64,000 nucleotides of DNA from NCBI GenBank assembly GCA_001414485.1, contig LLEY01000050.1, forward strand, positions 124,001 through 188,000, written 5' to 3'. Of this stretch, positions 55,801 through 64,000 are shown piece after piece. Both the position numbers and the translations under genes were made by a program. Every line of letters starts with the position of its first letter. Position 1 is the stretch's first letter. This DNA comes from Calycina herbarum. Taxonomy: Eukaryota > Ascomycota > Leotiomycetes > Helotiales > Pezizellaceae. The notes beneath the pieces are model-generated. The model did no database searches and was not told the DNA's origin. It was given only the letters and a program-made list of their open reading frames with translations.

Positions 55801-56251
55801 ACATCCATTCTTCCATGATATCAATTGGGAGTCACTTACCAAGAAGCTGATCACCCCTCCATTCAAACCCAAGTTGAAGTCGGAGACTGATACTCAAAAC
55901 TTTGATCCCGAATTCACGAATGCCTTGATGGGAGCATCGTCTCTCAATGCACGTGCAGCAGCTCTGGCAGCAGGAATCGAAACCTCGACACCTTTGTCGC
56001 CTGGGATGCAAGCCAACTTCAAGGGTTTTACATTTGTTGACGAAAGCTCGCTCAACGAACACATGCAAGGTCGAGGGATCAAGGATGATTATGACGATAT
56101 GGACGAAGATGAAAAGCGAGAGCAAGATTGGGAGGAGTCTAACGACAAGAAGCGAAGCGACTCCGGTGATATGGATCGAATGAGCGGCATCCAAAAAACC
56201 AACACCAACGAGGACAGCACCATGTTTAACGGCGGACATTTCGACATGTAA
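52872..56251 (+). CDS. SCH9: Sch9-type AGC protein kinase with C2 domain
   Basis: Sch9 is the S6-kinase-like effector of TORC1 controlling growth, ribosome production and stress response. Three exons, 52872-52927, 53447-54739 and 54790-56251, give 936 residues. Exon 1 encodes only MTGTESDLLKQATQAMMA plus two bases and is followed by a 519-bp intron. Order: Ser/Thr/Pro-rich N-terminus to about 340; C2 domain (about 343-500: GKLTVKITEARGLRKCREPY; split by the second intron); kinase domain (about 528-790) with GKGTFGQVYQV, YAMKVL lysine, YRDLKPENILL, DFG and T-loop NTFCGTTEYLAPEVL; AGC tail with QNFDPEFT, turn-motif-like STPLSPGMQ and hydrophobic motif FKGFTFVDES (about 860). All catalytic residues are present. 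C2 plus AGC kinase in this order is diagnostic. Confidence 0.96.
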
Positions 56252-58466
56252 ATTGAATTGTACTCTTGCTTGGTCAGGAAGAAGCATTCTTTCCGATTCT
56301 TTTTTTCGGTACACGAGTTCCCTTTTTATTTACATATGCCTCGCATAGGGCCGGAGTCGTCTTTTTTTTTTTTTCGCTTTGCATATGGGCGGCGTCTGGG
56401 TTTAATGGGAGAGAGCACAGATTGGCTATTACAACCGAGAACGAAGGAAACGACACAAACTACTGCATTTGGCTTATAGGGGCTTTTTGTTTTCACGCAT
56501 GGGATGGGATGGGATGGCAGGATGACTGACTGACAGGAGGAGGTCGATTATTACATTGTCATGCCCCTCGTCATATATCAACCCACGTTAGCATTGCTTG
56601 CTGGAAATGGATACAAACACGATCGATATTCAAGTATATGACTTCTGTCTCTCAAGTGCAGCGCAGGGTTGGTTTGTTTGGCTCGGGCTTGGCTTTGGCA
56701 TGGAAACAAACCGGGGCGTGTGCATTTGCATGATCATGGAAATATATTAGTTGTTTTTTTCTGGGGGTGTTTTTTGCTTGGGCTTTTTCGGCACAATCAA
56801 ATCACAGCCTCGGTTTTCGGAGAGGGAGCAAAGAAGAAAAAAAAGCATTGGTGTGTATAGGGAAGGCATTAGGGGAGAGGTTTCATGGGGATATCAGATA
56901 TCATTTTCTTTCTACTCTTGATTGAGGAGGGGGAAGTAAGTGATGGGATAAGATTATTATACCTTGTGGTTCTTCGCTGCAGATGTAATACCATGATAAT
57001 GTAATCATGTATCTTGCATTCTCTTCTTTTGCTTGATTTGGTTTTTTTGTGACGTGATGTCCTTGCGTTGAGGTGAGTCGACTGAGTTCAGATGAGCGAA
57101 AGTGTTGGGTGTGAGCAGTCTTGCGTGGTGTCCTCGGCCAAATTTTGGTGTTGGAGGTGAGTTGAGTTGAGTTGGTTTTTGGGTTTTTATGAGTGAGGGG
57201 TTCTTTTATGCTGTGGACTTGCATCCTTGCCTCTTGTGCTACTGGGTTTTGTGTTACAGTTGGTGAGATGAGCCGGTGCTACCTGAGATGTGGTCTATCA
57301 TGTGACAGGAGCGCAAAGGGGAGAGACCAAGCTCGTTGGTTTTTACCACGCTCTTGGATTCTCTCATTGTTGAAATTTGGGACGGTGGCGGGATTGGTTG
57401 CCGGAGGTTAGTTGCGGTGGAAATTTTTGTGCTGCAAGACTTAAGTAGTTAGTTGGTTTTAAGATTGGGAAGGGGAAGTAGATGTAGAGAGCTGGGTTGG
57501 GTTGGGTGTTTGCGACAGGTTCGTAAAAATAACTCCTGAGATTGTGGATGCTTGCTTGGTAGGTAGTACTGTACAGGTTATGGGCAGGTATTTGTACTTT
57601 CTGGATTGGGAGAATGATTGGGGTTAAGTACTGTTGGCTACCTGTCTTGGGGCATGGGGAAGGTGGCATGGGGAAGGTGGCATGGCTTTGTGTTTGTTGT
57701 ACGTGATGGGTTGGGTTGGGCGGGGTTTCCGGATGTGGAGAGTTTCTTGGGGGGCATTGTTTGGAAGTTGGGTCTTTGGAAGTGAAGTGTGCTTGGGAGT
57801 GAATGGTGGCTGGGTTGAGGGAGTACAGTAAATGCATGACCTTGAGATCACTCTGAGGAGCTAGCTTGGAACTGGGTTTTATGGTATGACAATTGGTAAT
57901 CTTCTGGGGGTATGGATAGCGAAGGAGAGGGGTAGTTGATTTGTGTGTTACTCGCTTAGCTTATCGTAATACTCATGTGCTGGTATTATTGTAGTTGAGG
58001 AGTTGGATGTTGGAGTGGGATTTTATGAAGTCCTGGTAAAAGTAAGGATTCTTACAGGATTATTTTCTTGGAAAGGGGGAGTTGCCAGAAGAGAAGAATT
58101 TGAGTACTTGCGTAGGCAGGTTGGGGTAATGTGAGTGTTGGTAGTATGTTGCTGGGTGGCTACCTTTCTGGAGAGAGAACAGGAGGGTAGCGGAGATATA
58201 TATTCAGTAAGAATTTAAAGATTGTAGTGCTTACTCGTACCTTGTTATTGCTAAGGGGTATTGAGGGGGTGTAGGTATTAGAATGGGCTCTTACGAGAAT
58301 GGGGATTTCAGTGGTGAAGAATGCCTGGAAATGAAGACTTGGCTATTCTTCAACAATCTTTTGACTTGGAACATAAACAACATGACATTCTAATTACCTT
58401 GAATTTCAAGTTGTAACAATGCAAAGTGACGTTAATGTGGAGTAAGTGGCGGAAAGTGAATCTGAG

Positions 58467-58547
58467 GGAACCCCCTCAAATGACTTCATTTTACTTGCTT
58501 CTGTGATAGGTCAATTAATTCAATATGTCTGTTACTGGCGTCTGGCG
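58467..58547 (+). repeat. Promoter segment repeat, distal copy
   Basis: It contains the 19-mer CTCAAATGACTTCATTTTA (from 58475) and TTACTGGCGTCTGGC (from 58532), both repeated about 345 bp downstream in the same order. It is followed by TTTTTAAAGG instead of a good TATA box. Confidence 0.7.
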
Positions 58548-58816
58548 TTTTTAAAGGTATAGACTCCTTACTAGAGTGGAACTTGTTTATGTATTACTAA
58601 AAACTCTCTAAGACTTTCTTGATACAACAACCATCTATTCTAAAATGTGAAGATCGCTGAGAGGCTGTATATAAGCGAGTGGATGGTATTGCAATTTGAA
58701 AGTGCCACTTGATTGAGCGCAAGAACTGGAGTACACCTTTCTTAATATGACGTTATAAATACCGTAATTTCATCTGAAGAGGCAAAATGATGCAGATGTT
58801 GACGGAACTTGTGATA

Positions 58817-58885
58817 CCTCCTCAAATGACTTCATTTTAATCACAGTCATGAACCCCTTGAGCAAGTCGCTTACTAGCGTCTGGC
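58817..58885 (+). repeat. Promoter segment repeat, proximal copy
   Basis: The same 19-mer starts at 58821 and TTACTAGCGTCTGGC (14/15 match) at 58871, just upstream of the TATA box of the secreted-protein gene. The spacing between the two pieces is 50 bp here and 57 bp in the distal copy. Confidence 0.7.
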
Positions 58886-58890
58886 TAGTC

Positions 58891-58899
58891 TATAAATAT
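58891..58899 (+). promoter_or_regulatory. TATA box of the secreted cysteine-rich protein gene
   Basis: TATAAATAT lies 166 bp before the ATG at 59057, directly after the GCGTCTGGC element. Position and sequence fit a regulated fungal core promoter with a leader of about 130 bases. Confidence 0.6.
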
Positions 58900-59056
58900 C
58901 CCCTTCTATTCTTATTCGGGGCTTCAAGCTCCCAACCATTCATTGATCGCACAACAGCAGACTCTCTACGTCTCTCTTGCTTTAGCTCCAAGCCTCTTTG
59001 CCTCATACAACAACCACCTGAATCTACCAAAACTAATCCTTGCTTCCGCTACCATC

Positions 59057-59904
59057 ATGCATGTTACACTTGCGCTTTTGGGCTTCCTTAGCCTCTTTAC
59101 CTCCATCCTCGCTGTTCCCGCTACTAAGTCCCATCTGCCGTGGCCAGAGATGGAATGGACATACACCGGTACCTGGTAAGCCTCAAATCCCAAAGGTCTC
59201 TCCTCGTTTCGGGAGTACCTAAGGATTTATAAACTCTTCTTCGCTCCCTATAAATGCCTAGCACCTCCTGGCTGATTCTCCAAGAAGTAAACTGACTTCA
59301 ATATCCTGGACTTAGGGGAGGCCGCGAAGTCAATCTCACGGGTACAGTTCAAGAGCAAATGTCGCAAATGAAAGCTATTGATCCAGACTTTGATCCCTTG
59401 CACGGCGCTTCGAACTCTTCGCTCGATTCACGGGCCTCTCTCAACAAGGATGGTATTCAGTGCTGCAATGATCCTGATCACCCTATTCCTGGTCAACCTT
59501 GGAGGCGTGCTTTCGTTGGCTGGATTAAAGGCGGTATCAGCTATCTCCAAAAACGTGATCTTTGCATCGCTCCAGCACATACTTGTATAAGAATCAGTTG
59601 CGATTTGAGCAGTGGAATCTGGCTTTGCAATGACAACGATTACGAAATCCAACCGAAATGCGATTACATCGCTTCTTATGCGCAGGATCTACTAGATCAC
59701 TGTAGCAATGGACCGAGAGATATAGATACTGTTTGGTAAGTGTCCCCTTCGAACTTCTTTTTATTTAGGGTAGGGAGAAAGTTTTAGCCTTAACCACGGC
59801 TTTCGTCTGCCTATTCATCAAGAAAAACAATGTTAATTTGTTACAGTGGTCAGGAGTTTGATTCTGATCATTATAACGTGCCGGTTCATCAGGGCGATTG
59901 CTAG
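59057..59904 (+). CDS. Small secreted cysteine-rich protein, effector candidate
   Basis: Three exons, 59057-59175, 59316-59735 and 59847-59904, join with GT-AG introns of 140 and 111 bp to give 198 residues. Residues 1-19 (MHVTLALLGFLSLFTSILA) are a clear signal peptide followed by VPATKS. The mature part has ten cysteines, including QCCNDPDHP, RDLCIAPAHTCIRISCD, IWLCNDNDYEIQPKCDYIAS and a terminal VCGQEFDSDHYNVPVHQGDC. N-glycosylation sites NLT and NSS occur early. The pattern (W..A..GWI.GI.YL, C.R.SC, LCNDN, C..IASYA, GQ.FD...YNV) fits a family of uncharacterised secreted ascomycete proteins as I remember it. The extracellular role is unknown; even cysteine number suggests disulfides. Both introns interrupt Cys/Trp codons. 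Confidence 0.82.
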
Positions 59905-60737
59905 GTTGGATACACTTGCAGCGAAAACGACATACATCTGGACCTGCTGGGTCGGGAACAATCAAAAACAGATACAGCTAGGCTGTTTAGGAGTTTACAT
60001 TTCCGAATGTTGACTAGCGTGGGGATGGGAGATCGGTTTGAAGTTATTTGGAATTATTTCGGCGTTGAACTTGAGCGCAGCGAGTAGTTGGCAGGCGGTG
60101 TAATTGGAAGTCCTCTGGATTCTGACGGAGGTGATAGAAAATGTTACGAGCTACAAACAGAATTCAAGCTCTTTGCCACGCAAAATGTTGTTGACGGTCT
60201 ACTCTACTTTGTTTCAATAGCTAACGTGTGAGGAACACATTAATCTTTTGGTACTTGTATTAGGACTTCCGGTTGAAGTTGTCATTTCTTTAAATCAATT
60301 GAGTATAGGTTTCTAGCTTCTCGTATTCACTGTATAGAAATTAGCTTAATAGCTTAGAAGGCGGCACCAGTGAACAGAGTTTAATTTAGCTTATTAGGCA
60401 GCCACTAGTGGAGCCCATATCAGTTTGGGATTGGAGTAGGCTAGACTACTTTTTTGAGAAACTCTGCACGAGTTTGATGGAAATAACAATTAAATAGTTG
60501 CAGAAGCTCACATTCTGATTACATGGTTGCTACATACGCGAGACCTAAGTGATTTTGCGGCCTCTCTTCATTCTCAACTAGAGAGCAACACTTTCTGGAC
60601 AAATATTTTCTAGACAAAAACAGGTATACCTTGAATTCTGACACCTCCAAACATATCCCCATATCACCAAAAACCTGGACTGGTACTCAGATACATCAAG
60701 ATCTCATCTCCAATCACCCAGAACACTGTTCACTATC
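59905..60737. other. Gap after the secreted-protein gene
   Basis: 3' flanks of two convergent genes. No gene, RNA or repeat seen. Confidence 0.4.
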
Positions 60738-61535
60738 TTACCCCAAATTCTCCTTCTCATGTTGAACTCGTGGATAAAAACTGAGATAGTCATCTTCCAA
60801 AGGAGGGAGTTCCTCCGCGAACCTGATACAATCTTCACAACTATTCCACTTCTTTTCCGCATGTTCACATCCCTCTGAACAGAACAGGGTATATTTGACA
60901 TCTTCCTTCGTTTCACCAATGGCATTCGACTTTCGTTGGAGCTGACACGGGTGGCGGCATTGACAACACATCATCATTGTTGGCCCAGTTCTCGTCTCCT
61001 GATAGTAACCTCCCTCGTTGCTTTCCCAACAAGGATGAAGAACAGTATTTGGATTGTGAAGCGGAAGTCCAGTATGGCATTTGCAGCAAAGTGCTCTACC
61101 ATTATTAGTGCACCCGTGATGCATGATAGAGAATGTTTGGATGGCACCCCATGATGTAACTCCTCCTTCCTTGTAATTGGTTATGCATTTAGATAGGTTG
61201 AGGCCACATTTCTTGTTGCTGCATATGACGTTTGAGGGAAGAACACTGTCGTATCTGAAATAGGTGAGTTCTCCAGTCACCGGGTCGTATTCCGTGATGT
61301 TTTTTACTGGTATCTTGGTGGCGTGTTGGCATTTGTGACAGAGTAGGATTGTGCCTGGAAAAATGGAACGAGGTTTTCCAATGGGAACTATTTGCCGGTG
61401 CATAATAAATTCTGGAAAGTCGTCTCTGAGCATCTTAGATCGAGGTTTCTGTTTGGCTTCTAGGCCATGTGGGGAGCCAGTAAGGACCTCTAGTATTGTT
61501 TGATTTGGGTTTTGGACTATGTCTGGGTGATCCAT
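60738..61535 (-). CDS. Cysteine-rich multi-zinc-ribbon protein Z1
   Basis: The single exon encodes 265 residues. At least five C-x2-C-type pairs are regularly spread: LLCHKCQHATK, VICSNKKCGLNLSKC, ALCCKCHTGLPLHNP (followed by HPCW), MMCCQCRHPCQ and LFCSEGCEHAEK, then WNSCEDCIRFAEELPPLED. They probably form two or three zinc sites. There is no signal peptide, so the protein is likely intracellular. Z2, 0.8 kb away on the same strand, has the same order of motifs, so the pair arose by duplication. The start MDHPDIVQNPN is the first ATG; an inner one at MLRDDFPEF is possible. I do not recognise a named family. Confidence 0.75.
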   Translation of the reverse strand: MDHPDIVQNPNQTILEVLTGSPHGLEAKQKPRSKMLRDDFPEFIMHRQIVPIGKPRSIFPGTILLCHKCQHATKIPVKNITEYDPVTGELTYFRYDSVLPSNVICSNKKCGLNLSKCITNYKEGGVTSWGAIQTFSIMHHGCTNNGRALCCKCHTGLPLHNPNTVLHPCWESNEGGYYQETRTGPTMMMCCQCRHPCQLQRKSNAIGETKEDVKYTLFCSEGCEHAEKKWNSCEDCIRFAEELPPLEDDYLSFYPRVQHEKENLG

Positions 61536-62368
61536 ATCAGTCGAATCCGTGGTGGCTAATATGTCGTGGTCTCCTTCTATAAATGCGTAAGGATTTGTTG
61601 TCGAGGGACTGAAGTTGTGTATTGGGAGTCTTTGTTGAGGAGGTTAGGCTTAGATTATAAGTCCAGACCTGTGTCCTCTTTTTGTACATGTCGAATTTCA
61701 GCTATTATGGCATAAGTTTAGCTAAGTGCTAGTGAATTGATTGTTAGCAAAAGTAATATAACTGTTCTGGATTCACCAAGACAATGAAGATTTAATGTTG
61801 GAGGGAGGAATATTGAAGGAGTGGAGGCTGTTGAGAGTGCGACTTGAAGATTATTTAAGGGGATGAGAAGAGAATTAGGGTAGGTAAGCTACGATTCTAG
61901 GATAGGTGGTCCTAGAGTTGGTTACAATCATAAGGGAAGAGTGTTAGATGATGTGTTTATGTGCTGATATGGTTTGAGAGGCTTCCTTTCCATCTTAAAT
62001 TTGTTCCTAGAATGTAGAGGTCTATTTCGATGTGGTCTTTAGTAGAATACAAGCACCCCTTTAGTAAATTAGTAACAGCTACTCTGATATCTCGGCTGTT
62101 GTTAGAATAATCAGTTTATTATGATTTATTTGATGATACGAAGCTTACTTAATTGAGAAGGATGTGTTTTTGCTTTGCCGGGTATTTATCGAAACTACAT
62201 TTTTGCCCATGCTTACTCCCTTTTTTCTCCTCTCAAGCAGGAGCATCTACCCTAGAATCACCTCACCATCCTCCAACGAACAATGATAGCCCAAACATGG
62301 TTTACATGCCTCCATCGTCAAGTCACAGAGCTTTTTGTATTCCCACCCCTAACCTCCTAAGACGTGAT
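61536..62368. other. Gap Z1-Z2
   Basis: Z1 promoter region with the shared GATTCACCAAG element (listed). No gene seen. Confidence 0.45.
61770..61780. promoter_or_regulatory. GATTCACCAAG element upstream of Z1
   Basis: The same 11-mer occurs upstream of Z2 (63400-63410), about 235 bp and 216 bp before the respective ATG. Shared position suggests a common control site or leftover homology from the duplication. Confidence 0.35.
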
Positions 62369-63184
62369 TCAAAATCCATCTTGTTCCTCCTCCTTTTCTT
62401 GGACTTGTGTAAGAGAGCCCTCCACCGGAGGCAGCTCTTCCACTAACCTAACACAATTCTCACAATCCTTCCAATAGTCTCTTACATGTCCGCATGCTCT
62501 GCTACATACCAAGTGGTATCCATAACTTGCGTCTTCTGGCTTCTCCTCGTCCTCGCCAAGCTGATATCGGTCAAGACCACACACAAAGTGACATTGACAA
62601 CAGATCATAAATGACGGCCCTTCCTTCATTTCTCCGCAGTAGCCTCCAAGTTGCGAACAGCTCTTCCAATAAGGATGCGCTAATGTTGAAGGATGTTCAA
62701 ATGGAATTTTGGTGCGGCATCTGCTGCAAAGTGATGTGGAGGTATCTGTCCAGCCCATAAGTGGTAGGTCAATAGGCTCGAGTTTCGGAATTCGGGGGTC
62801 GTTCAGATACTCATAATTGCTGTTGAACAAATCTCGATTGCATTTTTTGTTGCTGCAGAAGATCTTTGGTTTTATGAAGGATTCGTCTGTGGGGTGGGAT
62901 TCTCCTTGGAACTTGGTGGTATGTTGGCACATGTCGCAGATCAGAATTGTACCTTGCCATAAGAAGTCATCTGGTGGACGACCGATGGGAATGATTCTTC
63001 GGTATTTTGAGACCTTTTTTAGCTCTTCTAAGAAGTTGTTTAGGTCTTGTTGCTTCTTTTCTCGTGGGGTGGGGGCTAGTTGTCGTGGAGGTTTGGCTAG
63101 GAGAATGTCCATGAGAAAAACATCTGTATCACACCGTGTGCGTCGTGAGGTAAAGATTGGCACCCAATCCTCCCAATCATACAT
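62369..63184 (-). CDS. Cysteine-rich multi-zinc-ribbon protein Z2
   Basis: This 271-residue paralogue of Z1 starts MYDWEDWVPIFTSRRTRCD. It matches Z1 in order and spacing: RRIIPIGRPPDDF versus RQIVPIGKPRSIF, then LICDMCQHTTKF, FCSNKKCNRDLF, SLCSRCRTKIPFEHPSTLAH, MICCQCHFVCG, VCSRACGHVRDYWKDCENCV and RLVEELPPVE. The N-terminal 40 residues and the acidic Glu/Gln end differ. No signal peptide or membrane span. A zinc-dependent structural or binding role is inferred from the cysteine pairs only. Confidence 0.75.
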   Translation of the reverse strand: MYDWEDWVPIFTSRRTRCDTDVFLMDILLAKPPRQLAPTPREKKQQDLNNFLEELKKVSKYRRIIPIGRPPDDFLWQGTILICDMCQHTTKFQGESHPTDESFIKPKIFCSNKKCNRDLFNSNYEYLNDPRIPKLEPIDLPLMGWTDTSTSLCSRCRTKIPFEHPSTLAHPYWKSCSQLGGYCGEMKEGPSFMICCQCHFVCGLDRYQLGEDEEKPEDASYGYHLVCSRACGHVRDYWKDCENCVRLVEELPPVEGSLTQVQEKEEEQDGF

Positions 63185-63678
63185 TATGGCTGAGTTGAAG
63201 AAGGTTAATCTTATGGTGGCACCGTGGTTTGAAGATTTGACGGTGTGGGTAAGGTTTGGGTTGATGCTTCGTGAGAGGTTTTTTGGGGGAGAACTGTTGT
63301 GTGGAAGGCAATATCTTGTGTCTTGGACAAATTTGGAGCTCTTATAGAATTTAATTTTGACTTAAGTGGTGGTGAAGCTGATGGTTTATAAGTGTTATTG
63401 ATTCACCAAGGCATTGTTTACCTTACCACATTTTCTGGTGTTAGACTAAAAAGAAGAAAATTTTGGTGAATCGTGAGGAATGTTTTCAATTATCCTCGTC
63501 TCTTTCCCCTAAGTACACAGATACACTATTCTAAGTGGTACTTGTAGATATAATCTAATAACCAACTTTAACTTTCTGATTTACACACCTAGCACCCTAT
63601 TTGAATCAACCCAAAAAACCACTTATAACAATTACAGTTCAAAATTTGGAAAAATCACTCTTTTATTTATAATCTATT
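63185..63678. other. Gap Z2-Z3
   Basis: Z2 promoter with GATTCACCAAG at 63400-63410 and an inverted TTGGTGAATC at 63463-63472. Nothing else seen. Confidence 0.45.
63400..63410. promoter_or_regulatory. GATTCACCAAG element upstream of Z2
   Basis: It matches the element at 61770-61780 upstream of Z1. An inverted copy of its core lies 60 bp further from the Z2 start. Confidence 0.35.
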
Positions 63679-63873
63679 CTATGTACCAGAGCTTCCACTC
63701 CCTTCCTCACGCACTTCCGTCTCACCGACATTGCTATCACAAAATTCTTCAACCACCACCTCTTCACACTCACAGCCCCAGTGCGTTGTATGAGAGCACT
63801 CATGACAGCTAGTATGCTCAATCCAACCACTTGGGAAGAGAGCACAACATTGGCAGCATTTGGTGTAAGCCAT
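63679..63873 (-). CDS. Small cysteine-rich protein Z3
   Basis: The 64-residue protein starts MAYTKCCQCCALFPSGWIEH and continues TSCHECSHTTHWGCECEEVV, with eight Cys and several His in the first 40 residues, then an acidic Ser/Gly end. The pattern C-C-x-C-C..C-x2-C..H..C-x-C suggests one or two zinc sites. I chose the inner ATG at 63873 (CAGACAATGG context); an upstream ATG at 63903 would add ten hydrophobic residues. Its strand and cysteine content fit the Z1/Z2 group, though there is no direct alignment. Confidence 0.55.
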   Translation of the reverse strand: MAYTKCCQCCALFPSGWIEHTSCHECSHTTHWGCECEEVVVEEFCDSNVGETEVREEGSGSSGT

Positions 63874-64000
63874 TGTCTGGAAGTAGAGAATAAGTGGAAC
63901 CAAAGAAGAAAAGGGTTAGTCTTAGGGTAAAGTGAGCAAAAGTAGCAGGTTTGAAACCTATGAATGAGTGATGTGAAAGGTTGTGAAACTGGTTTATTTA

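Larger units (their letters stand above)
56252..59056. other. Long region between SCH9 and the secreted-protein gene
   Basis: SCH9 3' flank with poly-T runs, then G/T-rich plus-strand DNA (56.9-57.9 kb) without a supportable gene. From 58.4 kb it carries the duplicated promoter segment and TATA box of the secreted-protein gene (listed separately). A second TATATAAG occurs near 58668. Confidence 0.45.

Overview
The window is nuclear DNA from a filamentous ascomycete (Pezizomycotina). Genes carry short GT-AG introns, intergenic regions are long, and the conserved genes encode fungal proteins: oxalate decarboxylase, Ulp2-type SUMO protease, cytochrome c oxidase subunit COX6, Pcl-type cyclin, glycogen synthase, RSC7/Swp82-type remodeler subunit and Sch9 kinase. 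A leotiomycete is my best guess, but no marker gene here proves it.

Layout. 0-11 kb: the 5' part of a secreted oxalate decarboxylase (cut by the left edge), a five-exon ULP2 and a four-exon COX6, all on the minus strand. 11-20.5 kb: gene-poor, with GAGTAG-rich short repeats near 12.1 and 13.9 kb and a microsatellite-dense patch at 14.8-15.9 kb, ending at a PCL1-like cyclin. 21.5-24.9 kb: no gene recognised. 24.9-46.1 kb: an array of small genes described below, interrupted by glycogen synthase. 46.6-56.3 kb: a deaminase-fold protein, RSC7 and SCH9; RSC7 and SCH9 diverge from a shared 2.6 kb region. 59.1-59.9 kb: a three-exon small secreted cysteine-rich protein with a duplicated promoter segment. 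60.7-63.9 kb: three minus-strand cysteine-rich genes, two of them clear paralogues.

Most unusual is the 24.9-46.1 kb array. About a dozen short, mostly intronless genes encode proteins of roughly 60-220 residues built from a few modules: a basic amphipathic N-terminal helix (MPSFxxFVxKLL type, or a longer ARxxARRAR type), a four-cysteine zinc ribbon (C-x2-C-x8-11-C-x2-C), and variable proline-rich, acidic, coiled-coil or membrane tails. Some members replace the ribbon with a SKF[DE]D[LI]F repeat or amplify the helix module into tandem 30-residue units. All left-arm members are on the plus strand and all right-arm members on the minus strand, so both arms point at GSY1. Several share leader and 3' flanking sequence, which suggests repeated local duplication and module exchange. 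I do not recognise the family and assign no function.

Coordinates of spliced genes were worked out by eye from GT-AG signals and reading-frame continuity. Stretches called empty are those where I saw no supportable gene.
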